Shown here piece after piece: positions 15,453-22,758 of a DNA stretch of 34,622 nt. The stretch is from JBKQHQ01 sp052148715 (GTDB lineage: Bacteria; Pseudomonadota; Alphaproteobacteria; Rhizobiales; Xanthobacteraceae), in assembly GCA_052148715.1 (NCBI GenBank), contig JBKQHQ010000084.1:1-34622 (forward strand), in the 5' to 3' direction. The notes below the pieces were generated by a model. The model was not told the origin of the DNA. It searched no databases and saw only the letters and a program-made list of their open reading frames with translations. Both the position numbers and the translations under genes were made by a program. Every line of letters starts with the position of its first letter. Within the stretch, counting starts at the first letter, position 1.

Positions 15453-15742
15453 CCGCGGCCTATCACGCCAACTCGACCGGCGCCGCGAGCTGTGATGACG
15501 AGGGCGCCGCGGACGCGCTCAGCATAGCCAAATGGCTATGCCTCGCAGCTGCGCCGACCTTCGCAATCATGGCGCTGATGACGGGCGTTCTCGGCGGGGG
15601 CCCGATGGACATGCTCTGCTCGGCCGGGCATGGCTCTGCGCTGACCGGAATGGCCCCGATGTACATGTTGATGAGCGCCTTCCATTTGGCGCCTTGGTTG
15701 AAGCTGATCTCCAGGCGGCGGAGCGGTGCGCAACGGTCTTGA
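15449..15742 (+). CDS. Small membrane protein linked to DUF899
   Basis: A 97-residue protein starting at an ATG that overlaps the DUF899 stop (ATGA). Two hydrophobic helices are visible: LSIAKWLCLAAAPTFAIMAL with MTGVLGG, and TGMAPMYMLMSAFHLAPWLK. Between them is a short Gly/Pro loop with one Cys (MDMLCSAGHG). A basic tail (SRRRSGAQRS) suggests the C-terminus is cytoplasmic. The tight coupling with DUF899 suggests a membrane partner. I do not recognise a named family. Confidence 0.75.
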   Translation: MTAAYHANSTGAASCDDEGAADALSIAKWLCLAAAPTFAIMALMTGVLGGGPMDMLCSAGHGSALTGMAPMYMLMSAFHLAPWLKLISRRRSGAQRS

Positions 15743-15831
15743 TCGCACTTTCACTACTTCGAACGGTGCCGAACCTGCCCAACGGACAGCAGAACGCTGA
15801 CCACACACATGAACCGGAAACGGAGCGAACG

Positions 15832-16578
15832 ATGAAACCCTTTATGAGAGATGAACTTGGAGCCCCGAAGGTGGTCGATCGCAGCGCCTTCCAGGCGGAG
15901 CTGGACGCATTGCGGGTTCGCGAAAAGGCTCACACAAGAGAAGGCGACGCCATTGCAGCCGCCCGCCGACGGCTCCCCATGGTCGAGGTGGATGGCGCGA
16001 CACCGCTCATTGGCGAACATGGGCCGGTGACACTGTTGGATGCGTTTGAGGGACGCCGCCTGCTCATCGCCTACTACTTCATGTGGCAAGCCGGCCACCC
16101 GGCGGCGGAGCAGTGCGAGGGGTGCACCTGGGATACATCGCAGGTCCGCGAGCTGTCCTACATTCATTCCCGCGACGTCACCTACGCCACGTTTTGCCAG
16201 GGCCCGTACGAAGAGAGCGTCTTGTACCGCAACTTCATGGGCTGGGAGATGCCCTGGTACTCGGCCCAGGACTCGCTCGACGCGCTCTTGGTTGGACGCC
16301 GCGTGGGCATGATGCACATCGTTTGCTACCTGCGACAAGGATCCAGTGTCTTCGAGACTTACTGGACGACGAGACGCGGCGTCGAGCCGATGGACAACAG
16401 CTTTGCTTTGCTCGACTTGACCGTCTACGGGCGGCAAGAGACGTGGGAGAACTCGCCGACCGGCTGGCCACAACGGTTTGAAGGCAAACAAGCGACCCGT
16501 ACCGATGGGCGTCCCACCGCCCAATGGTCTCGCCTGAAGGCCGGGTATTCGGACGACCTGGGAACCGGCAGACGCTGA
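15832..16578 (+). CDS. DUF899 family thioredoxin-like protein (second copy)
   Basis: A 248-residue DUF899 paralogue, quite divergent from the one at 14655. It has FQAELDALRVREKAHTREGD, LLDAFEGRRLLIAYYFMWQA, Cys95-x-x-Cys98 (QCEGCTWDTSQ), NFMGWEMPWYS, and DLTVYGRQETWENSPTGWPQ. GGAG lies 6-7 nt before ATG 15832. It is the third gene of the DUF899 cluster, 89 nt after the membrane protein. A C-terminal DUF899 fragment in broken frame follows 15 nt after its stop codon, so a further copy once lay here or an unequal exchange took place. Confidence 0.9.
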   Translation: MKPFMRDELGAPKVVDRSAFQAELDALRVREKAHTREGDAIAAARRRLPMVEVDGATPLIGEHGPVTLLDAFEGRRLLIAYYFMWQAGHPAAEQCEGCTWDTSQVRELSYIHSRDVTYATFCQGPYEESVLYRNFMGWEMPWYSAQDSLDALLVGRRVGMMHIVCYLRQGSSVFETYWTTRRGVEPMDNSFALLDLTVYGRQETWENSPTGWPQRFEGKQATRTDGRPTAQWSRLKAGYSDDLGTGRR

Positions 16579-16592
16579 CACGCGCCCACCAT

Positions 16593-16675
16593 CTCCTCGA
16601 CCTTCGGCCGAACGCCGCGACGAGGTCGGATTCGACTTCTCGACGGCGTGGCTGCGCCGACACGATCAGTATTGA
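16593..16675 (+). pseudogene. DUF899 C-terminal remnant (frameshifted), copy 1
   Basis: Just after the intact DUF899 gene, one frame reads HHLLDLRP and, after a frameshift, a second reads AERRDEVGFDFSTAWLRRHD then QY and stop (16673-16675). DUF899 proteins end with an LDLTP..GR segment followed by a W-RRHD-Y tail, so this looks like a decayed DUF899 tail. A second copy of about 71 bp, with 8 differences by eye, lies at 20697-20767. Confidence 0.55.
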
Positions 16676-16756
16676 AGCTTTCTGTGGCGCGCGAGCATCG
16701 CGCTCACCCGATCAACTCGACTGCAAGCTCCTGCCCTTCACCTCGGTAGCGATGAT

Positions 16757-17269
16757 CTATTTGAACAGCTTCACGATGTCTGCCATCGGCCGAAATAACT
16801 TCATCGGTTGATCTGGAAATGGCAAAAAACTCTCGCGCTCATAAAACCTCCGGGCATTCTCATCCTTGGCGTCGACGATGACGGCGAAGGACGCGATCTC
16901 GCTGCGCACGGACCGCAAGAGTGCGTCGGCCAGCAGAAAGCGCCCGTAACCCTTGCCCTGATGGCGCCGGTCTACCGCAAGCCGACCCAAAAGGGTCGCT
17001 GGAACGAGCGGATAACGCGGCAGTTTCCGAGCAGTCTGTACTGGCAATTCCGCGAGATTCACGGCCGTTGCCGACAACGTGTAGTAACCGCCGATGGCAC
17101 CGCCAGGCAGCGCCAAAACGAATGGCGCTGCCATGTTCTTGCGGGCATCTTGCCCGGCCTGAACCCTCAGATACCGATCAAGCGACTCTACGCCACTTTC
17201 GAAACTAGCCCGGTTGTGCTGCGGACCAAGCACCTCGACCCGCAACGCGTCGTCGGCAGCGCCACTCAC
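16757..17269 (-). CDS. GNAT-family toxin of a type II toxin-antitoxin pair
   Basis: A 170-residue GCN5-related N-acetyltransferase of the TacT/AtaT toxin type, which inactivates aminoacyl-tRNA by acetylation. The acetyl-CoA binding loop is RRHQGKGYGR at 101-110, preceded by LGRLAVD; the catalytic-type Tyr143 lies in RFYERESFLPFP. The start is GTG 17269, immediately after the antitoxin stop (TGA-CGA-GTG), so the toxin depends on antitoxin translation. A close paralogue with the same layout is at 31355-31870. Whether it is active was not tested; the motifs are intact. Confidence 0.9.
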   Translation of the reverse strand: MSGAADDALRVEVLGPQHNRASFESGVESLDRYLRVQAGQDARKNMAAPFVLALPGGAIGGYYTLSATAVNLAELPVQTARKLPRYPLVPATLLGRLAVDRRHQGKGYGRFLLADALLRSVRSEIASFAVIVDAKDENARRFYERESFLPFPDQPMKLFRPMADIVKLFK

Positions 17270-17272
17270 TCG

Positions 17273-17575
17273 TCAAGCGCCGGTCGCTCGACGATAACGA
17301 CGCACCGTATCACGCAGGCGGTTGTTGACGGGCTGCGGCTTGATGAGTGCCTCCACAAACGCTTGGCTGTCGCGAACCGACAGATCAATGCGCTGGTGCT
17401 CCTCGATAGCGCGGCGGGCGGCGTCCTGCACGCTGGTCAGCACGAAGTCTGTCACCGTCCGACCCTGTAGTGCGGCAGCGCGTTCGATAAGGCTCTTCTG
17501 GTCAGGCGTGACGCGCGTCTCCAGTCGTTCACCACGGACGCGGCCGCGAGTCGGCTTGGAAGCTGGTTTGGCCAT
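17273..17575 (-). CDS. DUF1778 antitoxin
   Basis: A 100-residue DUF1778 (TacA/AtaR-type ribbon-helix-helix) antitoxin. The N-terminal strand-helix-helix RLETRVTPDQKSLIERAAAL is followed by QGRTVTDFVLTSVQDAARRA, and the C-terminal tail (SVRDSQAFVEAL, then PVNNRLRDTVRRY) would wrap the GNAT toxin. ATG 17575 was preferred to upstream in-frame starts because AGGAG lies 8-9 nt before it. A promoter with a palindromic operator lies just upstream (17595-17623), so the pair should be autoregulated. It is highly similar to the antitoxin at 31871-32173. Confidence 0.92.
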   Translation of the reverse strand: MAKPASKPTRGRVRGERLETRVTPDQKSLIERAAALQGRTVTDFVLTSVQDAARRAIEEHQRIDLSVRDSQAFVEALIKPQPVNNRLRDTVRRYRRATGA

Positions 17576-18071
17576 TGTCTCTTCTCCTGCCATGAATGTA
17601 CGGCCATTGGCCGGACATATCAAGACCTGCTTTGGCCCTGAGTCCGGAAAACCAGAACAGGATTTCGGGCGCCGCCCTTCGGGCCGGGCTGACAGGGACC
17701 GCCATAATCGCTACGTGAGTTGCTCGGCGGCTCCCCTCGCCGAAGCCGCCCATGCCGACATAGTCGACGAAGAGCTTCGGCATCGCGGCAGCGTTCGGCA
17801 AATGCGGCCGAACTTTCGCCCGCCCGAATGAGCCGTCGGGAAATCCCGGCAGGAAGGAAGCGGCCTGGGCAAGATCTCCCTCCCGGCTCAAGAAAATTCT
17901 GAGGGGCGCGTCTTGCGCCGCAACGATGGCGCGAGCTTTCGGGTCGTAACCGACGCGCTCACCCCCGGCGAACCAAGCTTGGGCCGCCGGGCCCGCGTAG
18001 ACGGCCGTGTCGGTGGCAGCGCCAAAGCGATCGGGCCTATCAGTTTCCTGATTCAGATGTATTTGCGGCAT
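17529..18071 (-). pseudogene. Alpha/beta hydrolase, truncated after the N-terminal third
   Basis: The first 108 residues (18071-17748) read like the N-terminus of a haloalkane-dehalogenase-like alpha/beta hydrolase: VFAG-type strands, PLRIFLSREGD, FLPGFPDGSFG, PKLFVDYVGMG. After GMG, where family members continue with D-S-D-K-P, the sequence changes to an unrelated stretch that stays open through the toxin-antitoxin promoter. A full enzyme would be about 300 residues with a nucleophile elbow and catalytic His, which are absent. The break lies about 125 bp upstream of the antitoxin promoter. I infer that arrival of the toxin-antitoxin segment removed the rest of the gene. The family assignment is from recognised motifs and not certain. 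Confidence 0.5.
17595..17623 (-). promoter_or_regulatory. Toxin-antitoxin promoter and operator (copy 1)
   Basis: On the minus strand TTGATA (-35, 17623-17618) and TACATT (-10, 17600-17595) are 17 bp apart. Between and over them lies the near-perfect inverted repeat ATGTACGGCCA-T-TGGCCGGACAT (17596-17618, one mismatch), the probable ribbon-helix-helix operator. The second toxin-antitoxin pair has the same arrangement at 32191-32219. Confidence 0.65.
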
Positions 18072-18075
18072 GGTG

Positions 18076-18588
18076 CTACTCCGCCGCTTGCCGACCCTGT
18101 GGGCGCACCAGCAAATAGACGGCGGCGACGTGCGTGATCATCAGCAGGGGCACGTAGATGATGATGATCGCGTAAGCTGCGCCCAACTGCCCCGCCAGCG
18201 CCGGAAGGCCGATCTGGTTGCCGTGATAGTAGTCGATGAGGATATCGGCCGCCCCCACGAGATTGAAAGCGCCGACGAGCAGCCAAAAGAGCGGACGGAC
18301 TCTTACGGCGAGAAGCGCCAGCACGGCGAGCACCCCGGTAGCGAAGTCGCCATAGGCGGCAAGCGTGGCGAAGCCGGCGGGCAGATCGGGACCGACGACG
18401 CCGGGAAGGATGAAGACGAGCCCGAAGAAGCGGAAGCTGTGCAGCGTCGCGATGGCGCGTTGCGCCTCGACCGGGTTCACCGATTTGAGCCTGGACCAGA
18501 CATACGCGCCGAAGCACAGCAGCCAGGGGACGTAACCGAGAACGAGATGGATCTGGAAGATGATCGCCGGCGACATTTGGATCCCCAT
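18076..18588 (-). CDS. Multi-pass membrane protein, DoxX/DUF2231-like in size
   Basis: A 170-residue hydrophobic protein with four or five membrane helices: IFQIHLVLGYVPWLLCFGAY, FFGLVFILPGVVGPDL, FATGVLAVLALLAV, LFWLLVGAFNLVGAADILID and AYAIIIIYVPLLMITHVAAV. The conserved-looking polar bits are HLVLGYVPW and DYYHGNQIGLP. Its start ATG 18588 shares one base with the stop of the methyltransferase gene upstream (TGATG), so the two are translationally coupled. No function is recognised. It is followed directly by the truncated hydrolase, 5 nt away. Confidence 0.8.
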   Translation of the reverse strand: MGIQMSPAIIFQIHLVLGYVPWLLCFGAYVWSRLKSVNPVEAQRAIATLHSFRFFGLVFILPGVVGPDLPAGFATLAAYGDFATGVLAVLALLAVRVRPLFWLLVGAFNLVGAADILIDYYHGNQIGLPALAGQLGAAYAIIIIYVPLLMITHVAAVYLLVRPQGRQAAE

Positions 18589-19424
18589 CAGGTGTTGAGT
18601 GGCGCGGCCTCGAACGTCGCGGTCAGGATGCCGAGCCGGCCTTCCATGAGGTTCCGTGCCAAGTTGGCGGCAAGCTGCGCGAAGTCCGGCCCCATCACCA
18701 CGCCGAGATTCGGTGAAGGCGGCGGCCCCGACGCGCGCAGTTGCGCGATCCAGGCCTTGGCGGCCTCGGTGTCGTCTTGCCATGCCAGCGTGCGGAAGCC
18801 GGCCGCTTCGATCGCCTCGCGCGTCGCGGCGGCTGTCAAGAGAAAGCTCGTTGCCGGCGTTCGCGCCCAGGGGACGGGATAATGCGGCTCGCCGCTCTTC
18901 AACACGACGTCGAAGGTCGCGAATCTGCCGCCTGACTTCAGCACGCGCCGGATCTCGCCGTAGAGCCGCGCCCGGTCGGCGATGTTCATCGCCACGTGCT
19001 GCAGCAACACGACGTTGAAACGGTCGCCGTCGAAGGGAAGCGCCAGTGCGCTGGCGACCTCAAACGATACCTGCGCGCTCTGTCCCGTGCGCTCGGTCAG
19101 ATAGCGTGCGGCATCCACGAATGGCTCGCTGAGGTCAACGCCGGTGACCCGGCAGCCACAGGTCGCCGCCAAAAAACGCGCCGGCCCGCCGACGCCCGAG
19201 CCGACATCCAGAACCGACGTATCGGCGGTGATCCCGGCCAATTTGGCAAGCTCAGCAGTGGCCGCGAGCCCGCGGGTGTGAAACTGGTCGAGGGCGGCCA
19301 GCTGCGGCGGCGTGAGCCGCTGTTCCTCCGGCCCGAGTGTGGCGAGCGCCGTCTTCAGCCGCTCGGTCAGGCCGGTCGCGCGATAGTGGTCGCGCACGCC
19401 ATCAAGAGCATCGTTCGTTGGCAT
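18588..19424 (-). CDS. Class I SAM-dependent methyltransferase
   Basis: A 278-residue methyltransferase. SAM-binding motif I is VLDVGSGVGG at residues 71-80, the acidic residue after the second strand is in VTGVDLS, and motif IV/post regions are FNVVLLQHVAMNI and EIRRVLKSGGRFATFDVV. The overall layout resembles UbiE/sterol-type methyltransferases (Methyltransf_11), but the acceptor is unknown. AGGAGG lies 8 nt before ATG 19424. It is divergent from a LysR gene only 76 nt away, which probably controls it, and is co-transcribed with a membrane protein, suggesting a small hydrophobic substrate (inference). Confidence 0.9.
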   Translation of the reverse strand: MPTNDALDGVRDHYRATGLTERLKTALATLGPEEQRLTPPQLAALDQFHTRGLAATAELAKLAGITADTSVLDVGSGVGGPARFLAATCGCRVTGVDLSEPFVDAARYLTERTGQSAQVSFEVASALALPFDGDRFNVVLLQHVAMNIADRARLYGEIRRVLKSGGRFATFDVVLKSGEPHYPVPWARTPATSFLLTAAATREAIEAAGFRTLAWQDDTEAAKAWIAQLRASGPPPSPNLGVVMGPDFAQLAANLARNLMEGRLGILTATFEAAPLNT

Positions 19425-19500
19425 CGGGTGCCTCCTGGTTTGCTGTTAGGATGTACGACCGCTTCCTGCGAGCGACTATTCGCGATAATGTCGACGGGCT

Positions 19501-20475
19501 ATGAAGCAGAACTTCACAGTCCGGCAGGGCGCGCTCGAAGGCGTCGAGACGTTTCTGGCCGTGACCAAGCACCGCAATTTTCGCCGTGCGGCGGCGGCGC
19601 TCGGCGTCACGCCGTCGGCTGTCAGCCAGGCGGTGCGGTCGCTCGAGGCACGGGTCGGCGCGGCGCTTTTCGCTCGCACCACGCGCAGCGTCGGCTTGAC
19701 CGAGGCCGGCCAACGCTTCCTCGACCGCGCCGCGCCCGCCTTCGCTGAGCTCGTCGCCGCGGGCGAGGCGGCGCGTGACCTGGGGCAACGTCCGACCGGG
19801 CTCTTGCGGCTCGCCGTTCCCCGCGCGGTCGTCCCGCTGATCCTCGATCCGGTGATCGCCTCCTTTTGCCGGGCCTACCCCGAGATCGAATTGGAGATCG
19901 CCGCCAGCGAAGAGATGGTGGACCTCGCGGCGGGAGGCTTCGACGCCGGCATCCGTCTCGGCCAGTTCATCGCGCCCGATATGATCGTCGTGCGGCTGAC
20001 GCCGCCCTTCCCGTTCGTGGTCGTCGGCAGCCCCGATTATCTGCGCCAGCGGACGCGGCCGGAGCGCATCGACGATCTGCGTCAGCACGCCTGCCTTCGC
20101 ATACGCCGCTCGAACGGATCGCTCGCGCCCTGGCCCTTTGTCGACGGCAACAAGGCGGTCGAGGCGATCGTGTCAGGCCCGCTCATCGCGCACGACTACC
20201 CCACCCTCCTCGGCGCGGCGATCCAAGGCGTGGGACTTGCACAGGTGCCCGGCCCGCTCGCCAAAGCGCCGATTGCCGACGGCCGATTACAGGGGCTGCT
20301 GAAGCCTTTCGCCGTCACGACGCCGGGCGTTTTTCTCTACCACCCTGGCCGACGACAGGTGTTGCCGAAACTTCGCGCCTTCATCGAGCACGTGAAACAT
20401 CAGGGGGTCGACGCGCCGCGCGACGGAGTAACGGCGCGGAGGTCGCGCAAGCTCGAGGGGGCAAAGAGGACTTGA
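19501..20475 (+). CDS. LysR-family transcriptional regulator
   Basis: A 324-residue LysR regulator. The N-terminal winged helix is VETFLAVTKHRNFRRAAAAL followed by GVTPSAVSQAVRSLEARVGA and LFARTTRSVGLTEAGQ. The substrate-binding domain is of the type found in the DsdC/AaeR/CrgA subgroup, with GLLRLAVPRAVVPLILDPVI and FDAGIRLGQFIAPDMIVV. The inducer is unknown. It is divergent from the methyltransferase-membrane protein pair. The 76-bp gap contains a TCGCGA-centred dyad (19480-19485) that could be part of the LysR site. The coding end is followed by ~390 bp with no intact gene. Confidence 0.92.
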   Translation: MKQNFTVRQGALEGVETFLAVTKHRNFRRAAAALGVTPSAVSQAVRSLEARVGAALFARTTRSVGLTEAGQRFLDRAAPAFAELVAAGEAARDLGQRPTGLLRLAVPRAVVPLILDPVIASFCRAYPEIELEIAASEEMVDLAAGGFDAGIRLGQFIAPDMIVVRLTPPFPFVVVGSPDYLRQRTRPERIDDLRQHACLRIRRSNGSLAPWPFVDGNKAVEAIVSGPLIAHDYPTLLGAAIQGVGLAQVPGPLAKAPIADGRLQGLLKPFAVTTPGVFLYHPGRRQVLPKLRAFIEHVKHQGVDAPRDGVTARRSRKLEGAKRT

Positions 20476-20864
20476 TGACATGCCGACAGCCGCGCCCACA
20501 GTGATCCGTCAGAAATCCGCGCTTTTGATTTCAAAAGGGAATTTCGCGGAATCGGAATCCCGTTGATTTTAGCACCAATCAATATCGATCGGTCGATCTG
20601 CAGGACCTCGGTAAGGGTTGCGTGGTGTCTGCGTATTCCCGTTCCGGGAAAGTTATCCGAAGGTACCCAATCCGCCCAAGCAGGCGCCTAAAACTTCCTC
20701 GACCTTCCGCCAAACGCCGCGACGGGGTCAGATTCGACTTCTCGATGACGTGGCTGCGCCGGCATGAGGTTGCTGGCCAACGACCTGGCACGACCGGCGT
20801 TGTTCTCGAATCTCCCAAGTGACACGAATGATTCCCAACCTGCCGGGGAGCCCGGTTACGCCGG
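20476..20864. other. 389-bp region with only remnants
   Basis: No intact gene. It contains a small AT-rich hairpin, CTTTTGA-TT-TCAAAAG (20522-20537), which could terminate lysR transcription, and at 20697-20767 the second copy of the DUF899 tail fragment. The rest is unassigned. Confidence 0.5.
20697..20767 (+). pseudogene. DUF899 C-terminal remnant, copy 2
   Basis: A 71-bp direct repeat of 16595-16665 with 8 differences by eye (about 89% identity). One frame reads AKRRDGVRFDFSMTWLRRHE, and the other frame upstream reads NFLDLPP. Both copies show the frame change at the same place, so both probably descend from one already broken sequence. No similarity is visible outside the 71 bp. Confidence 0.5.
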
Positions 20865-21500
20865 TCACCTCTTGGTACGCTGCAATTTCAACCACTCGGT
20901 CGCGATATTCGTATAGTCATTAAAGGTCACCTCCACGGGTCTCAGTCGCAACTCGCGGCAAAGGGCTGGGAGCCGCGAGTTGAAGCGAACGTACTGGCGG
21001 TATACTTCGCTGCCGCCAGGTGTGGCTTTACCGGAGCAGTTACGTAACCAATCTGTTGTGATAGATACGGCCTTCTTCTCACTCGATCCGTGCGCCCGAA
21101 TATCCTGTCCGGCGATATCGGAAATGTATTTTTGATACCGAAAGGAGTCGCGGTCGAGAACGAGGCACTGCTTGCGCTTTTGAAGTCGATCGCCAAATCG
21201 CTTCGCACCCAAGAACATCCCGAGCTCCAAGGGCATGTTGAAACGAGGCAGCCTCGTAGCCCTGTCTAACTCCGTGCGCGACAAATCATGAATGCCAAAT
21301 CGGCACTCTTCGATCGCCGCAAAGATTTTGTCTATCCGAACCTGACTGCCATCGTCGATTTCGAGCGCGCAACGCGCACGGAAGCCGCAGCAAATCGTGG
21401 CGAAAACGAGACAATCGAAAAGCGGCTTATAGGCCCGATCAAAAGGACAATTGATAAAAACGGCTATGTCGTAGTCATTGAATCGGTTAGGTCGCGTCAT
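20865..21500 (-). CDS. Conserved protein, nucleoside-deoxyribosyltransferase/TIR-like features
   Basis: A 211-residue protein with strongly patterned sequence. It opens with DIAVFINCPFDRAYKPLFD, then GFRARCALEIDDGSQVRIDK, IEECRFGIHDLSRTELD and RFNMPLELGMFLGAKRFGD. Next come KQCLVLDRDSFRYQKYISDI and AGQDIRAHG, and it ends with LRPVEVTFNDYTNIATEWLK. The D-S pair in IHDLS and the Glu in PLELG are spaced like the nucleotide-handling residues of nucleoside 2-deoxyribosyltransferase and TIR-like folds, so it could cleave a nucleotide or NAD (inference). I do not recall a function for the family. Starts at ATG 21500 or GTG 21509, overlapping the upstream small gene, so the two are coupled. Codon use is less GC-rich than in neighbouring metabolic genes. 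Confidence 0.7.
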   Translation of the reverse strand: MTRPNRFNDYDIAVFINCPFDRAYKPLFDCLVFATICCGFRARCALEIDDGSQVRIDKIFAAIEECRFGIHDLSRTELDRATRLPRFNMPLELGMFLGAKRFGDRLQKRKQCLVLDRDSFRYQKYISDIAGQDIRAHGSSEKKAVSITTDWLRNCSGKATPGGSEVYRQYVRFNSRLPALCRELRLRPVEVTFNDYTNIATEWLKLQRTKR

Positions 21501-21672
21501 CGACGGCACGCACCGCTCTGCGTATCTCCGATAGTGACACCGAGGTCGGCCCTTTCTTTGGCTTGAGAATCCGCCCGACTTTACCGGCCGGGGATTTTTG
21601 ACGGGCGGGCGCCTTCAGTTCGCGAATGTCATCTTTGGTCCACTCGCGACGCTTGGAGGTCTTTTTGGCCAT
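21487..21672 (-). CDS. Small Myb/GcrA-like helical protein
   Basis: A 61-residue basic protein, MAKKTSKRREWTKDDIRELK then APARQKSPAGKVGRILK. The W-T-x-D-D..L...A pattern is that of the small SANT/Myb-like HTH proteins common in rhizobia. In those I recall, the part after LK continues as RTEGATRQKA. Here it becomes PKKGPTSVSLSEIRRAV, so the tail may be a variant or the result of a frameshift. Start ATG 21672 is preceded by a strong GGAGGAATC. It overlaps the next gene by about 14 nt and may be its DNA-binding partner or regulator. Confidence 0.65.
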   Translation of the reverse strand: MAKKTSKRREWTKDDIRELKAPARQKSPAGKVGRILKPKKGPTSVSLSEIRRAVRAVDDAT

Positions 21673-21744
21673 GATTCCTCCGGATCGAGATTAAGGATTG
21701 CATGTGCCTCAAAATGACATCTATCGCAGCGAAATCAAGCCCCA

Positions 21745-21815
21745 TTAGTGCCACTCGATCGGGCCGGGAGCTTCGATGTCATGTCGTAGACGATGCGATT
21801 GAGGCGGGCTTCCGG
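21745..21815 (-). pseudogene. guaA: guaA (GMP synthase) 3' end remnant; candidate island attachment site
   Basis: On the minus strand the 71 bp before 21745 read PEARLNRIVYDMTSK and, after a 1-nt deletion, PGPIEWH-stop. GMP synthases end with the highly conserved sequence R-x-x-RVxYDxTSKPPxTIEW-E, so this is the last 23 codons of guaA with a frameshift. No other part of guaA is in the window. The sequence abuts the stop codon of the DUF3024-like gene on its right. The guaA 3' end is a known integration site for genomic islands in several bacteria; a lone tail is what remains at the distal end of such an island. Confidence 0.6.
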
Positions 21816-21818
21816 CAT

Positions 21819-22229
21819 TCATATCGACGGCTGCAGGAATTGCTCGGTCTCGATTAGGCGCAGCGCTTCATCGAGCGTGACAGAGGAATGGAGGCGCCAC
21901 CACTGACCTGTATGCCGGTGCCACATGACGTCAAATCGGGTCTCCGCGATGCATTGCTCGACATGGTCGAGGCGCGTAAACGCCGAATCGAATTCCTCGC
22001 CGAGATTGTCGGGAAAGCCCGAACGGTAGCGCGTGATGAAGCTGTACTTGTTTCCCCGCCATTTGCCGAAGATGTCGACAGCGTAGTTGAACTTGCTCCG
22101 GCGTATCTTCGGCAAGAACCGGGGCTTTAGTTTCTCAGCGATAAAGCGCTCGCAGGCCGCGGCCACGGCGGCCTTTTCCCCCGGCGTAAGGACCTTGACC
22201 CTCACCCATCCGCGTTCGCGCTTCGGCAT
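21819..22229 (-). CDS. DUF3024-like hypothetical protein
   Basis: A 136-residue protein rich in aromatic residues: FIAEKLKPRFLPKIR, YAVDIFGKWRGNKYSFITRY, the pair DVMWHRHTGQWWRLHSSVTL and DEALRLIETEQF. The layout of strand, then W-x-W/R-H segment and the acidic C-terminal helix resembles DUF3024 proteins, a family of unknown function, but this assignment is tentative. ATG 22229 was chosen with GGGATCAA upstream; the frame opens at 22250. It lies directly beside the guaA tail and is divergent from MarR (77 nt), so it may be the first gene of an island. Confidence 0.6.
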   Translation of the reverse strand: MPKRERGWVRVKVLTPGEKAAVAAACERFIAEKLKPRFLPKIRRSKFNYAVDIFGKWRGNKYSFITRYRSGFPDNLGEEFDSAFTRLDHVEQCIAETRFDVMWHRHTGQWWRLHSSVTLDEALRLIETEQFLQPSI

Positions 22230-22305
22230 TTGATCCCTATTCCCATGCACGCCCGCGCCGCAGCGATGGACCCCGCAAAGGTAACACAGCCGCCATCGTG
22301 GCAGG

Positions 22306-22758
22306 ATGAAGTCAAAACGAGCCGATTCCGAAAGCGCTCAAGCCGCCGCCCTGGCCGCGGAGCTCCGCATCGTGATCGGCGCGCTCAGGCGGCGCTTCCG
22401 TGAGCAGGCCGACGTAGGCGACCTGACCTCGGCGCAAAAGTCCGTGCTGCTGCGGCTGGAGCGCGACGGGCCCACGACCGGGAGCGCGCTGGCCCGGGCC
22501 GAGGCCATGCGGCCGCAATCGATGGGCGCGATCATCGCGGCCCTGGAGGCGGGCGGCTATGTGGCGGGCGCGCCCGACCCCGCGGACGGGCGCCAGACCA
22601 TCATCTCGCTCACCGATCATTTCCGCGCTTGGGTAAGCGCGGCTCGAGCGGCTCGGCAGGACTGGCTGCTTCGCACCTTGCAGGCGCGGCTGACCGCACA
22701 GGAGCAGCGCCAGCTCGCCGGCGCCGTGGAACTCCTCAAACGCCTCCTCGACGGCTAG
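22306..22758 (+). CDS. MarR-family transcriptional regulator
   Basis: A 150-residue MarR regulator: ELRIVIGALRRRFREQAD, LTSAQKSVLLRLERDGPTTG as the first HTH helices, LARAEAMRPQSMGAIIAALE as the recognition helix and DPADGRQTIISLTDHFRAWV as the wing. The C-terminal helices would form the dimer. It is upstream of and co-directional with a small membrane protein and a DHA2 exporter, an arrangement in which MarR proteins usually control drug export. The repeat at 22756-22882 lies between, so separate transcription is possible. Confidence 0.9.
   Translation: MKSKRADSESAQAAALAAELRIVIGALRRRFREQADVGDLTSAQKSVLLRLERDGPTTGSALARAEAMRPQSMGAIIAALEAGGYVAGAPDPADGRQTIISLTDHFRAWVSAARAARQDWLLRTLQARLTAQEQRQLAGAVELLKRLLDG

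Noticed and set aside
16585..20770. The DUF899 tail repeats as ends of an insertion sequence
   Set aside because: They are direct, not inverted, repeats of a protein-coding tail, and no transposase lies between them.
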